This document shows, in pieces, positions 23,171 to 38,800 of a stretch of DNA of 64,000 nt. The position numbers and the translations under genes are program-made. Within the stretch, counting starts at the first letter, position 1; each line of letters starts with the position of its first letter. The stretch covers positions 1 through 64,000 of the forward strand of contig NW_002476417.1 of the NCBI RefSeq assembly GCF_000189635.1. The letters run 5' to 3'. The stretch is from Tetrahymena thermophila SB210 (taxonomy: Eukaryota > Ciliophora > Oligohymenophorea > Hymenostomatida > Tetrahymenidae). The notes under the pieces were generated by a model. It did not search any database and was not told where the DNA came from. It saw only the letters and a program-made list of their open reading frames with translations.

Positions 23171-24019
23171 TCATTATTAGATTTCTATATCATTTATATT
23201 TCTTATATTAAAATGGTTTTACGATAATTTTAAACATTCATTTTAGACTCTTTATGATTTTACATTCTACTTTTCTGATATTTTTAGCTGCTTTTTTTAG
23301 AATTAAGTATATTTGTATTGTATTGATTATATATTCCTTTTATAATTAGGGTTTACTTTTTTTTCTTCTAAAATTTCTTTACTAACTATATCCTTTTTTA
23401 CTATTTTATTTTAAGATTTTGGTAAATTCAGAGTGTTTATAAATTGATTTTCTTTTTCTAGCTTAAAAAAGGGTCTCTTTAAATTTAATTATTCTCTATT
23501 TACAAGTACATTATGTTAGGAGAGAGGTTAATTGCTATCATCAATCACAAGAATAGGATCAGACTAATAATTTATGCTATTTTAGATTTGGAGTTCTAAT
23601 TCTATTTGGTTCTCTTAATCATTTATATTTTCATCAAACTCTTAACTCATTGTTAAGTATTAACTATCAGAATCCTTAATAAGCTACTAGAATACAATAT
23701 TTTCTTTTTTTATAGATTCGCTAGAATTATTGTTTGAAAATTATTGTAGAAATTACTTTTTTTATTTTTTTTGAGATTTTGAGAAAAAAATTTTAATAAT
23801 GTTATTCTAATTGCTGCTACTATTCATAGTTGTTGTTTCATTATTATTCTCTTCTATTAAATTCTATGAGCAACACTTCTCCTAAATTAGGTAATCTACA
23901 TCTTCTACCAATAAATCATCTTGATCTTTATTTAAATCTTAAAATGTCTTGTAAATATTTAAAGAATGTGAAAACTGTTGGCTTAAAGATTTTTTTGGAA
24001 CAAATAAATCTCTTTCCAT
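23171..24019 (-). CDS. Hypothetical Asn/Gln/Lys-rich protein
   Basis: An intron-free frame of 282 residues from MERDLFVPKKSLSQQF to TGA. It is acidic in the first third (DQDDLLVEDVDYL), has an Asn/Ser-rich stretch near 65-110, and is basic in the last third (KRPFFKLEKENQF, EEKKVNPNYKRN). There are no membrane segments, cysteine motifs or recognisable domain. The even codon use and absence of TGA over 849 bases in this AT-rich DNA support a real gene. Function unknown. Confidence 0.68.
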
Positions 24020-26855
24020 AATAAAGCTTTAATTTAGCTTATTTTTTGGTGTTTTAATTAACTTGTTTTAGAGTACTCTTTATGTTTTTCTGATAATTTA
24101 TAATTAATTAATTTGGTGGAAATAAATATTTTGAATTCAAATTTGATCTGTAATTGATAAAAGTTCGTTTATCACTGATTTATTTTCTTAATGGATTTTA
24201 TTTTGTAAAATACATACTTTTCAATTAATTTTAATAGTTATTGAATATTTAAAATAAAATTTGATACTAGTTTTATTGGCTTTATTAAATATTATTTCAA
24301 TAAATTTTAAATAAAAATAATTTCAGTAACTTCTATAATTAAATAAATACACACTTGTATCATAATAATTTATTGCTATAAAAAAGAATAGTGATATATT
24401 TTATAGTAAATATTTTCTATTAATAATAATATAAAATTTTGCATTTATTTTGATTAACTATATTTTTTGACATACTAATATTTAATCTTAATTATTTTAA
24501 TAATTTAAATTAATTTATTAATAAGATATAGTCTTGTTTAATAAATTTGAAATAATATAAACCTTCATTTATTTAATTAGAAAAATAAAATTAATTTTTA
24601 ATTTTTTAATAAAAAATATAGGCTAAAATTAAAAATTTAATTGAAAAATCATAAAGATAGATATAAATTAAAATTATAAATATTATTAATTGAATTCTAT
24701 AATAAAATTATTTATTTTTATATAAATTATATTCAAATACATAAGCCATTCAAAAAAATAGTGATCTCAAATCACTAAATTTTTGAATGGCATACGGCTA
24801 TATTTTTATCAAGAAAATAGTCTATTTTAAAGATACTTTAAAAATTGATAGACCAAAAATAAGTTAAAGTTATGAAATCTGTTAATAAAATAAAATCAAC
24901 CTTAATAGTTATAACATGCTATTAGATTTTTAATTAATATTTATGATTTTAATACTATATGATTGTAAGTTTGCTTGATAAAAATACAAAATATATATTT
25001 TCAATGCTCTTGAAAAATATCTTTTGATAGTAAAAAGCAATTTAATTGCATAATTACTTATATTTACTTCTGTAAACAAAGAAGATATGTCAATTTAATT
25101 TAATAGAATAGTCGTAAAATAATCAAATAAGTTTTTTTGTTTTGATGTGATAATATTTTTCTTTGTAATTTATGATTCCAATCTCTTCAAATTCTTATTT
25201 ACAATTATTAAATTATGTTTTCAAATTTTCAATATCACAAATTATTTGTTTGATTTGTAATTTAAAAAAAAGGAAGTAAATATAATATAATTTTTGACTT
25301 TTGTTAAGGTTAAAATAAAATTATTTGTTGAAAAATTATGAAAACTAGGATGAAAAAACTATAAGAAAAAATATAAATATACAAAAATCAAGTAAATTAT
25401 AGTTTATAATAATCTGAATTTGAAAAAATAGATATAAATTTATCTTACTATAATTGTTTAGAATAAGATTGTATGGATGTATTTTCAATTAACACAAATA
25501 ACTTTTCTAATCTGTAAGCTATTATTTGAAAGATTTTCATCATTAAAATAAATGTTAAATAAAAATTAGATAAATTAAAAAGTAATCAGTAAGAAATTTT
25601 AGACATTAATGGTTACAGTTTTTCCACTTATTTTATTTGACTACTTAAAATTCTTAAGTAATCTAAAATTCTTATTAGTTTTTAAAAACAGATACTATAC
25701 CAATAGAGAGGTTGCCAATAATTTTATAGATAAAATTTAATCAATAATATTTCTTATTTTGATTAATTTAGTGGTTAATTTAAAACCGAATGAAATATAT
25801 AGAGATGTATTCGAGTACTTTCAATGTTTTTTCTTAATTATGTAAGAATAAAAAAATATTTTTTGAATAGATAATAATAGGAGAAAATATTTATTTAAAA
25901 AACTTATTTTTTGATATGAGATTAATATAAATTAAATAGATATTGAAATTTAAGACAATTTGGATTGAAGAAACAAGAGAAAGGAAATTTATATAATCTT
26001 CTTTATGTAATTTAAATATACTTTAAATATTTTGATAAAGCTATAAAATCTAATTTCAGTTCTAACAATTAAAAGCGAAACAAAAAAAATTTGTTCTCAC
26101 TATCTTCTTAATTACATATTTTTCATAATTTATGTTTTTAATTTTGAAAAATCAAACTGGGTTGGGCTGGCTGATTTTTGTTTTTTATTTTCCTCAAAAA
26201 TGTAAAAATGTGTAAAATAAATTTAAACTTTTGTAATCTGCTTAAGTAAAAGTATTATTAACTAAAATAAAGCACATTTGTAAAATATTTTTATCGAAAG
26301 ATAAATTCAAGAAGAAATTAAAATAACTAAGTAAATATGATTGATAAAAATTGTATTTTTATTTAAAATCTCCCTTAATTTTTTAATGGGTAAACAAAAA
26401 ATTCATTAAAATAACTTGTAATTATGAAAGAAGTAATTAAATAAAGATGTAGGATTTATTGAATTTTAGAGAATACGAAGAAATAATAATAATTCACATT
26501 AAAAAAAGTAGGATAAATCAGTCAATTATAAACACAAATTAATGATGATAAAAGAAGAGAAGAAATAAATACATACAATATATCAAATTGGTTTCAAGTC
26601 AAGTCTAATTTTTTTTACAGTAAAACTTTTGATGAATATAATCAAATCTGCGTACATATAATTAATTCAATCATTAATTAACTCATATAAATAAATAATT
26701 TAAAATTATTACATAAATTAATAAATAGATAGATTAAGAAATAATATTTATCATATACTTTTGCAAGGTTTATTAAACTTTAATATTTTCTTATTGTGAA
26801 AAAGATATAGTATAAGCATTAAATTATTAGCAAACAATAGTATTATAGAGATCTT
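24020..26855. other. Gene-poor 2.8-kb spacer
   Basis: The longest gene-free stretch in the window. TGA interrupts every frame frequently and no spliced gene is evident. It contains the hairpin at 24745-24791 and otherwise only homopolymers. An undetected RNA gene or a regulatory region for the giant downstream gene is possible. Confidence 0.55.
24745..24791. repeat. 47-base near-perfect hairpin
   Basis: The left arm starts GCCATTCAAAAA and continues with TAGTGAT; the right arm is ATCACTA and then TTTTTGAATGGC. The arms pair over about 20 positions with a two-base mismatch zone and a short TCAA-type loop. It stands alone in gene-free DNA and is followed by ATACGGC. It could be a small structured RNA, a protein-binding palindrome, or the remnant of a small inverted-repeat element. 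Confidence 0.75.
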
Positions 26856-29800
26856 ATGGGAAGAGACCTCAGCTTGTTAAATAGGCTTATATTTTCTCTA
26901 ATTTATTTTATAGTAAATATAAATCTTTATAAAGGCGAGCCATGTACTTTTAGGAATACTCCTTTTCCTAAAGAGTATAATTTCATCTCAACATCAATAG
27001 TTAATTAATAAACAAAGGCATATCGCTACTTGAATTCAACATAAAATCCATCAGGAAAGCCATTTTTGTATATTTTAAGAAATAGTGGATAGCAATCAAT
27101 AATAGATGTCACGAGCTCATCTATTTTGAATTCATATTCTATTTCAAACACTGATGTTCTTACTACTTCTTGGGATTTTGGAGTTTAGTAAACTATATTA
27201 TATCATATCCTTGATTAAAGTGGTAATGTTTATGAAGTTGATGGTAGTTACGGAACGCAAGTCAATTTATTTACTACCCCATTCACAAGCACATAAAAAT
27301 CTCTTGTAGCTAGCAATCCTTGCATATCTATGATGCATTCAGTTTATGTCACATTTAGCGGAAACTAAGTAATATTTTTGACTATAACTAAAATAACAAC
27401 AAATTCTTAGATTTAAGTATTTAAGAAATAAATATTTAAGATCCTAATTAAAAAGCTGATTCAAAAGATAAAAGCAAAATAGATTGGCATAAATGAAAAA
27501 AGCGAAATTATGTTTAAAAAAAATATTTTTAGGTTATTATTATTTTTTTTTAATTATAAAGTAGTTACCAAACTTTATATAAATTAATTAATCTATTTAT
27601 TTGTCTATTAATTAAGTAGTAGAAAATAAATTATTGATTTTTAATTTTTTTAAAAAAGCAATTACTACAAATCAGTTTTCTTAAGTTTTCTTAACAAATA
27701 TATTAAATTTATTTTTTTATAAATTAACAGTTATACTTCGTTTATTATAGATTACCCACTTCTTCTCCATAGAGAGTAGTTACAATTAGCTTATCAACTT
27801 TTGGATAGAATCTATCAATACAAGGTTGTATCATTCAAAATTCTGATTTAGATAATGTTGTTATCTTTGCATCTAACCCAGCAACAAGTTTCTTATTTTC
27901 TTTAGCCAATCCTACCTTACCTAGCAACCCTGAGAACCTTTTAAATGGTATTACTGTTAACTTATAGTTTTATGGTGCTTAAGGAGCATACAGATATTTT
28001 AGTTACACTCCAGACACTAAAACATTCTTTATAGTAATAAATTTAAATGGTCAGCAAGTATGCAGTTACTCATAGACAGTAAATTATGTAGCAATTAGAT
28101 TAGATACAAAAAACAGTAGATATATTTTCACTGATACTACATCAGTAGCAAAAATTCTAAAACTAGCAGACAATTCTGTAGTAGCGACTTTAACATTCAA
28201 TGAAATCTCCATAGATTTTTCAGAAAGTAATTTATACGTATTAAATACTTAACAAACTAATTATGTAAGCTCATTGCAAATAAGTTAAATAAATATATAT
28301 TAAGACTAAGTTAATGATTATATTATCTTTAGAGGAAGCCAAACTTTCTTTGTTTATAAATATAGTACACTTACTCCTATTTTGTTTAAGGATATTTCTT
28401 TAGCTTCAAATTTGATTTTAGGTTTCTTTTTATTTAACAACTAAATTATAGCTGTTGGAGATATTTAAGTAACTTTTCTCTCAATTCAAAATAGTAAAAT
28501 TACTTAATTGAATTACAATGGAGTAAATATAATTGTTGATAACAATTCTATGGTATAATCTTAAATAGATTACACAAATGATAGAGTTATTTTTGCAAAT
28601 TATGCTAATTAAGTTTTAATTAATTAATTAAGTACTCTAACTTTTGAAAAAATGGTGTTTACTTCAAGCATACCTGGTGTTAGATTTTAGACTATTATTC
28701 CTAATAATAAGGTAGAAAAATCTTTTTACATTTATTTTCAAAAAAAAAAAAAATTATAAAATAAATAAATAGTTATTTTTTAGTGAAATTATTTATTTTA
28801 TTAATATAGTTACTTGTTTACTATGTATAACTCTCTACAAATGCACAAATTAATGATTCAAGAAAATATCAAGTGCAAGTATATGATTATAAGGCTACTT
28901 CTTTACTTTATACTTTGACTATTCCAAATAGTTAGATGATCTATTAGCTACTGTATGACTAGGATACTTTAGATTGTTTTTTTATATTGCAGAAAGAAGC
29001 TGTAAGCATAGTTCATAGAAGATTTTAATAGAATTCATAAGAACCACCTTTGGGTACTTATACTTTAGGTAGTTGGAGTTCAATATACGCATTTTTAGTA
29101 ACAGCCTTAAAGAAATTAGTAGTTTCAACAAATAATAGTGTATATGTTTTTGATTACAATGATCCTATAAATAATTTTTAAGCATCCCCAACTTTAACTT
29201 ACACAGCTTCTAACGTCTTTAGCACATATGTAATCCAGAATAATATTGTGGTTGGGTATTTTGCCTAATCAAGTGCAAGTTTTGGTGTAAATATGTTTTA
29301 AATAACTTGATAAATAAATAAATAAATTTTTTTTAATAGGTTTATGATGTAACTTAAAAAGTTAATGGAGTTTTAAGTATACCAAATGTAAGCTAAGTTG
29401 ATATAATTTTCGCTGCAGATTTCTCTGGTAATAATTAGATAATGATTGGTTATGTAGTTTTTGGTTAGTACATAGCGAGTGTAGTTAACACTTAATTGTA
29501 GACTATTGTAAAATCGCAAAATTTATCAACAAAAGAATAAGGGTCTAACATGAATTATGATACTAAATTGTAACAAGTTATCTATGTAGGAAGTCAAGGT
29601 ACTGTCTTTGTGTTAAATTATCTTGATCCTACTTATGCTATTTTATAAAAACTTAATTTTTACACTGGAACAGTTAGCTTTGTGTAATTTGATACAAATA
29701 ATTCGATAGTTAATATATTTTATGCAGATACAACATATGTGAAATTAAATTACAAAACAGGGATTTAATTAAAAATTTAATCAACTTAGTAGACCGTTGT

Positions 29801-32800
29801 AGGTGCTTAAATTACTTCAGATGGATAAACCATTACCTTAGTTCTTTATTACTGTCATGTAAAGCTATAATTTTATTTATAAAATTTATGATTTTAACTT
29901 TGAAATTTTAATTAGTAATAAGTTGAAATTAATTTTTATATTTCTTTCCTTAATTTTTTTAAAAAAAATTCAAAATTTATTTTGTTAATTTAAAAGGTAA
30001 TCTAATTAAATTATATAGAACAATAAGCAATACTAAAATAAAAAATACCTCCTAGTTTAAGTGCTCCTAGCTCAATAGAAGTAGATGTTGAAAGAGGTTT
30101 AATATACTAATACTATGGTTTTTCTTTGTATGTTTACAGCTATTGGGAATAAACTAAATTGCTTAAGACTGTGCTTGTAAATCCATAATTAAACATGCCT
30201 TTTTTTATTTATGAAATAAAATATAGCTAGAAAATGAATGCTATTTTTATACTTCTCTATCAAGGTGTTACTTTTTATCATCTAAGCTATACAGATTTTT
30301 CATTAGTCAGTACTTATAATATTCCTTATACTGATACAAATATATAAAGCTCTTATATTACGATAGATGATAATCTAAACAGAGTATTTATTTCTAGTTC
30401 TAAAGGCAGCTGGTGTTACTACACATATGATCCTGTATCAAATAAACTTATAAATCCTAAGACCTACTAGCAATCGCTTGCTTCGAATATAGGACTTATT
30501 AATGCAATATACCTTGACGTAAAAAAAAATCTTATCCTAATTGCAAGCGTAATTTTATTTTTAAATAAATATTTATATTAATACTTTAATTATTTTAATA
30601 ATAGAATTCTTTCTCTAGTTAATTACTCTATTATGATACTCTAAAAGTAGCTGTATTTTCAATCCCAGGGCATTAAGGATCATTTGCGCAAGATTTAAAT
30701 ATCTTTTTTATGTTTTAAGTAAGAAAATAAATTATAATTTATCATAATTTTATTTACCTTGAAAATTAAATTTATTTAAAAGATTAATAACCCAGGAAAT
30801 GTATGGCTCTATAACAGCTAAACATTTAATCTTATATGGTAATAACAAATAAACTAAAGTGGTATTGGATATATGACAGTATTTTAAGAACCTTAATATT
30901 AGTAGCCTTCCATAATAGTAACAGGGTAATTTAAATTCAATTAAATTTAAGTTTTTTAAATATAATTTAACTAAAATATCATTTTTAACATTAAAAGCTT
31001 AGACAAAGTTGTTTACTATTACCCAGGCTTAAGTGTACCTAATTTGTAAATAAATAAATTTTAGAAAGATATTTTTATTTTAAATTGGCTTATTTAATAA
31101 ATAGGAAAACATACCTCCATGATTAACCAATAAAACCAACATTTAAGCCTCTTTTTAATGGATATTTAGATTACTCATCTAGGGTACTGATAACATGTGA
31201 TGCAAAAGGGGCTCTTTAGATTTTTAGCATTCCAGGCATGAATTTAAAATATCAATATATTGCAGGTACATCATCTACTTATTGCTATTACCTTAAATAT
31301 ATTTAAGACTTAAATAGTATAGTATTTATGCAATCCAATAATTAAATATCTGTATTGGATATGTATAGTATCTTAACTCCAGAATACTAAAATAACCTTC
31401 AAGGTTTTTATGGTAAGATTTTAATCATTAATTTAATATAAAGTAATTTTTTTTTTACTTAGGTATAAGCGATATGCTTGTTTAAAATAACAAAGCATAT
31501 ACTACAGATGCTTTAGGCTTAATTCAGGTGTGGGATTAAACGATCAACCAGCAAACATACATTACTTACTAAAAAAGAGGATACTTTGAATACACTAAAG
31601 GGTAGCTTAAATAAATTCCTGGTACTAATTTTGTTTTGGGATTGTATCCGAAGTAAATTTTAAAGATAGACTTAAATGCTCTTAGTGTTGTAGGTACCGT
31701 AAATGTAAATAATTGTACATCTTTACAATATTTCAGTTCTGCTAATCTTATAAGTTGCACTTTTTTTAATTTTGTTTATCTTTATGATTCTACTCCTAAG
31801 TTGATTTAAACATATACGATAACTACTCCAACAGCATCAGCTATTACAAATGTACAAATTAATACTAAATTCAAACACTTGATCTTTAGCCAGACTTCTG
31901 GAGATTTGTAAGTATATACTTACGATACATATTTATCAGTAGGTATTATAAATCCTCCTTCAGCACATGCATTATTAGTTAAAGAAATTATTGATTCTTA
32001 AAATAATTTGATAATTACAACCTATTCAGATGGTTCAATTTTTAGTTTTGCTTATTAATAGGGTTCAATAGGATCTCCTTAAGCTATAACCCTTTAGCCA
32101 TAATCTTACACTGGTTATTAAATTACAATTCTTCAAATTGTCAATAGCAATTATGTAATTTTTTTCACAAATGCATCTAAATTTTAATTTATCATTATTT
32201 TTTCGTAATACCTTAAAAGTTGTTAGTCAAAAGAGTGAATGAAGGTTTTATTTAAGTTCTTAATTATCCTAGTTTATCACTATTTAGGTATCCAAATACT
32301 AATGATAATATTTTAGACGCTAACCCTTAGCGTTTAGGAATTCTCTAAAGTCCATGCACAGGTCCTGACATTCAAATTTAAGAGAATTAATCTTCATCAT
32401 ATTTCGCAATTGTTTGTGCAGGGCATTACAATTTTTACAGTTCAGTAGATTTTTCTAAAATCGGAAGCATTAGATAGTTCTTCAATATAGCAAGCACATT
32501 TACAAACTTTTAAACTTAAAAAGCTTCATCATTTAAATATATAAATGAAAATTATTTTATTAATTCCTACTATTAAAATCTATTTATCTTCTACATAGAT
32601 GCCACAAAAAAAATACTAAATTATCTAGGTTCATACTAAAATACTGACTCAGTGTACTATATTAGTAACTTTAGCATAATTAATAAATCTGATAATTCAG
32701 GAATTTATGGAATTTAGCTAACCATTTATTCATATATAGCTATGGAATAAATTGTTATTCCTTTGGTAAGTATAGATACTTGCTAATTTTCTACTTCAGC

Positions 32801-35800
32801 TTAACTCTTTGCAGGATCGCTAACAAATTTGGAGACAACTTACAAACAGATGAAGCTTTTTTCCGTAGTAAATAATTTTAGATTGCTAATAACATTATCA
32901 GAAGGAATAAGTCTACCACTCTTCCCTTCTTTCAGTTTCAGTTCTCAGTCATAATTAGTATTTACTCCAGTTGGTGTTGACAGCCCTCCATCTACTACTA
33001 ACTAGCAGAGTGTTCGCATCAAAGTTTATGGGTCTACATAATTCTTCTTATCAGCATCAAAATATAGCTAATTAGTAATGAATAATCTAAATCTAATCTT
33101 CATAGTAAATCCATTACAAAGCCCTATTTCAGTTTTGACAACGCCATTAACTTCAGTTAATTTATCATATATTGATATTCAATCCAATGTTCCTGGTTAG
33201 CAAATAATTTTCTAATCTATCTAAAGCGTTCAGCTCTCTCAGATGACTATAAGTTATAGTCCTTAAACAACTAATTCAAGATTACTTCTTGAAAATAGAT
33301 AATTGCAAGTTACAAGTAGCACTTATTCTCAAGCAAGTTACCTGTCTTTCTCAGATATATAATCTATATATCTTTAAGGAATTACGATAAAGGGATAAAC
33401 TCTTACTGATTTGATTTTGTTTGATATCCGTAATAATGTTGAAGACTTTATTCAAAATCCAAATCTAGCAACATCCTCAGTTACATTAGATACATTTACA
33501 ATCTAAGGAAATACAATAATATCAAATATACCTTAAAGTATCCAGCTAAGCTAAGTTAATAGTATAATTAACTTTTCTTTGATTCCAACAGTAACAGTTA
33601 AAAACATTTTAGTAACTGATAATAAAAGTAATCAAAGTAGTATGTAAGGTATAATAAATTCGGAAGCAGTTAAAAATTTCCAGACAACCAATTGTTAATT
33701 TATTAACAATATTAATTTGTTTTTGATTTAAAGTAACACTACATATGCAGCGGTCTCAGCATCTTCTAACTCTGCTTTTAACACCAAAAAATACTATCAA
33801 CTTTAAGGCTCTTCTGTTTCTTTAAATACAATTACTATGACTTCAAATGTCTATAACTGGTACGTATAATCATTACTTTTAATAAATTCAGAATCTTTAT
33901 AAGGTACATCTGTTTATGCGTATACAAACTAATTAGTGGATGCTAGTAGTACATCTTCTAATAATTTAATAAATTAAATTTCGATATTAAATTGCATCTC
34001 AGTAGTTAATATAAATTTATCTGATGTTAAATTCAGCTCAAACACAAATTTTTAGTAAGGTTTATTAAAAATTTAAAACAGTGCCCAAGTTAAAATAGAT
34101 TAATTAAATTTTAGTCTTAACGCACTCTAAAGTGGTGCCTTATATTTAGTTGGAATATCATCTTTGACCATTTCAAATTCAAACTTTTAAAAGAATAAGT
34201 CTTAGACTTAAGGTAGTTCCATATTTTCTTCTTCTTCCACTATCTAGCTTAATACTGTAACATTTACTTCTGAATAAAGTTCTTCTAATGGTGGGTCAAT
34301 ATATATATAAGGAAGTACTCTAGGCTTAGATACTTGCACCTTTACTGGTATCACTTCGTAAGGATAAGGAGGTGCGATATACTCAGATACATCTATATTA
34401 ACTATAAAAGGGTCTACCTTTACTTAATGCTAATCCATAGGATAAGGTGGCACAATCTATGCAACTAAAAGTTAAATTAACTTAGATAGCACAAGTATAG
34501 TTTCAAGTTCATCATAAAATTACGGAGGTGCTATAAGTGCTGTTTCTAACTCAATTTTTACATGCAACAAATGCACTTTTAATTAAAATAAGGCTTTAAA
34601 TGGAGGTGCTTTATATCTAAAAAATTCTTTTTCATCCTCTGATATTGAAAGCTCTACGTTTTCATAAAATACTGCTTATGGGTAAATAATTAATTAACTA
34701 ATTTATTCACTAAATTATTATCATCCGTTTAAAATGTCTACTCTCTTTAATAATTTACAATAAAATTTTTAATTTATTACACTATTTATTATTAATTTTT
34801 TAATGAAAGATCTGGAGGTGCTTTGATGCTAGATTCATCTGATATTTAGGTTTAAGGAACAAAATTTATGCAAAATTAAGCAGGTCATGGTGGAGCTATT
34901 AGATATATAGGATTGGTTCCTAGATTTTTACTTTAAATACACCCATCTGATTTAAGAGCTACGAAGGATGTGAATGGATTTTGGAATATAAAAGGAAATT
35001 ACTACTAAAATAATGTGGGATATATTATCGGACCAGATATTAGTAATGTTTTTACAATTATATCTCCAACTGTTAATACAACAAATTTTAATTTTGAGAC
35101 AATGGTTCCTGATTCTCCTAATGAAAAAAATTATCTTCCTGATCATTTAGTTTATTAATACAGGTTTTCTAACTTTAGGAGTGGAGAATCAAATTTTTAA
35201 TTTGGTATTGTACTATATGATACTCTCAGTTAGACAATTAATCCTTCATATTCTTCAAGTAATTTATTTCATTTTTTTAACAGATTATCAAATTTTATAT
35301 TTAAAATAAAAGTTTTACCTTCAGGATTCAAGCTCTCTTAAGAAGTATTGGATGAAATCAATAGCATAAATGTTAAGATTCAAGAAATTAATTCTATAGC
35401 TAAAATCGAAGAATAAACTATTAGCATCGATGGTTCTACAATTGTTGACTATAGGTAAAGTAAAAACAATTCATTTTATGGTGCATAGCTAGACAGCATT
35501 TCGATATCTGGTGTTCCAGGAAAGACAGGAAGTTTTTGTTTGGCTTTTAATGGCTTAAGTAGGATTAATCCAACTAATTATTTCGTGTAAAGTGAATGCA
35601 TCAATTTCTTTGTTGAATTCAGAAAATGTGTTAGAGGTGAAGTGTATTTACCACGTTGTGGAAATTGTATAATCAATTAGTGTGATATTTGTGCAAATGG
35701 TACTTATTCATTAATTGATCCACAACCTAATTCTGGGCTTCAATGCAAACCTTGCTAAACACAATATTCCTCAAATTGCTATAGTGACTAATTGACTGTT

Positions 35801-38800
35801 CTTCCAGGCTATTGGTAAAATATTTAAATTTAATTTATCAGCAAATATTTTTTGTATTTTAATTTCATTTAATCAACTAAATTTAATTTAGGAGGACAAA
35901 TGCATTATCCGATGAATTTTATCAATGTGACGCTAAATACAATTCTTGCAATGGCAACTAGACATCTAATTATTGTGCAGAGGGATTTATAGGAGCTCTT
36001 TGCTAGTCATGTGATTAAACTGGATCAGTTTGGAATACTAGATATGGATTGACTAGTCTTTATTCTACTCTCACTTGCTAAAAGTGTTCATAAATGGCAA
36101 GCTAAGTATCCTCTTAAATAGTTTTTTTAGCTTTTACTGGTCTCTACATATTTTTTTAGATCTACAGCAATATACAAAGCTCAATTAATTACATCAAAGG
36201 ACAAGTTATTAAATAGCTTAACATATATATGGTCTAAAACTCTCTAGTTAAATATGAATTATCAGTACTTTCTAAATTTCTTATACACTACATGACAGTC
36301 TAAGAAATTATTAGTTAGCTTACCATATCTAATAAGAATTTCAGCGATTAAGTATATTCGGTTCCTAAAGAATTGCTTATTCCTGTTTAAAATCTTTTCT
36401 ATGGATTTGATTGCTATTTAAGCGACCCATCTTCAGCATTTAGCAGTTATCCTATTGAATATGCAAGGCTTCTTTTTACCTTTGTACAGTGCGCCTTCCT
36501 TTTAGCTCTGGTTATAATTTTTTATGCTTCATTTTTATTAGTAAACATCATCAAGAAAGAAAGAATAAATTATTTAATATCATTGTATCTTTTACCTTCA
36601 CCATTGATTTCTTCATGTCTCTTCTTAATGTATTTCTTCTAGCAAACTCTAACTTCAACTTCTCTGCAAGTAATAACTTGTTAAACGGTAGGAAATTAAT
36701 ATTATATGTAAAGCTAAATGAGTAAATAATGCTACACTGATGAATACTTTAGATGGTTCCCTCTTCTTATTTTGACATTTATCTTTTCGACATTTATATA
36801 CCCACTTATTATTTTCCTCGTTCTCTATAGAAACAGAGAAAAAATTTATAATCTTTCTAGATTAGTTAAAGTATAAAACTCAGTCTAAATTCAAAAAGAT
36901 TAATCCCTTCGTGATGGCTCAAAAATGTGTTCTTAGGATGTCCAGAAGGTTGATTTTAACACTAGTGTCAGATCATAAAATCCAAATAATAATTCAAATA
37001 ACTAAAATAATCGAATTATTGATAAGTATCAAAGATTTAAAACGTTCTATTATAAAACTTATAGAAGATATGGATTCCTTTACTTTGAATTCAAACCATA
37101 GTATTGGTGGTGGGAAATCATGAAAATGACCATGCGTTAAGTTATCATTATACTGACATAACTTTCTCTATTCTAAATATTAGAGAAGGTTTCTCTAATC
37201 ATACTAATTCTGTTTTTATACTCGTTATTGTAATTAAGAATACAACCCTACAGAAATAAGAAATTAAATTAAATAGATCATATGCTAAATGCTCTCTCCA
37301 TTATAATAATTATACTTGGTTTATATTCTTAAGGTATTACTAATGATATTCATAAATAAATCTTATCAATAATAATTATTGGTCTAAAGTTCTTCGTTCT
37401 TGGATTTATTATCCTAAGACTTCTTGAGTCATTTACAGCCCAGCAAATTTTCAGTATTAAAAACTCTAAAGCAATTTGTTTGTTTAAGATTTTAGGGGAG
37501 TTCTTTAGAGAAGAAATTTTCTTTAGAAAAGATGGAGTAATGAGAAGAAATTTCCCATCCCTATATCTACTTATGCATAAACCAGAACTGATTGGTATTG
37601 ATAAACATTACAGGTAAAATAAAGTTACATTAATTTATTTAATTAATTATTTGTTATATTGTATTATAAAAAAATCAAAAATATTTATTTAACCAAATTA
37701 AAAGATGGAAATTAATCTAAGTCCATATAATGGATTTCATTAGAGAGAGAAGAGTAAACGGAAATACAGTAGATTTCTTGTAAGTAGCTTAATCAAAGAA
37801 CTCTAAGATACTTGAAGAGAGTTAAGATATAAAAAGCAGATATAAAGTGCTTAAATCTTATTCAAGATATTAAGCTAAAGATAGTATTAACTAACCAACT
37901 ACTAATACACCTAAGACTTCTTAGTTCAGAAACTAATAAGTTAAAAATTACACAAATTCACCTATACAATCTGGAAGAAGCAATAATTTTTTGAAATAAA
38001 TATAATAGCAGCACTCAATAGTAGAATAGTTAGATTTATAAGACTAAACAAACATAAATACTCCAGGAGCTACAAGCAAGTTTTAAACAAGCAGTAAAAA
38101 TAAATGAAAAATATTCTATTTATTTAAATTTTAATTCATATATTTAGGATATAACTAATATGATCAGGATGGTTCTAAAAATTAAATTTATAGTAGTGAG
38201 GGTTTCTAAGTTAAGCAAAGTGAGAACCAACTTATAAAACCAAATTTCTCTTAAACTATCTAAAAAATAAATGCAGAAAATTAAGAAAAGCAAAAAAGCT
38301 TGAATATTATTATTGACAATGATACAGATGTGTCGAATCCAGATATTTTTAATGATCAGAATGAAAGAGAATAAGTAGAAAACAATGAAATTATGCAAAA
38401 AAATTACTTTACTGAATTAAATCCGAAGGGACGCATATGTTGATTTTTATCTTATTGTTTTCAAAAAAAAAATTTTAATATTATTATTAAAAAGCTGAAA
38501 AATTTGATCTGTAAGGATAGACAAGTGCTCCAGGAACTATGAAAAAGTAATATTTAAATGGTAAAATAATTTAAAGAGATCTTCATTTATTAAAGAATTA
38601 AATGATTAATAGGAAGCAATTAAGAAGAAGAAGACGCAATCAATAAAAAATATTATAGGAATGGTGGTTAAGAAGGTAAACAAAACGGTAATGAACTTAT
38701 AGGGCCAAGTTTGCAGAAGGGATTAAAAAGTAGATTTTTTGTCTTTTAATTTAAAAAAACTAGTAATTAAAAAAAAATAAATATATTTATTGTTTTAATA

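Noticed and set aside
36489-37123. Two short plus-strand ORFs as separate small genes
   Set aside because: They are out-of-frame shadows inside the membrane-block exon of the giant surface-protein gene, which reads in another frame with TAA/TAG as Gln.
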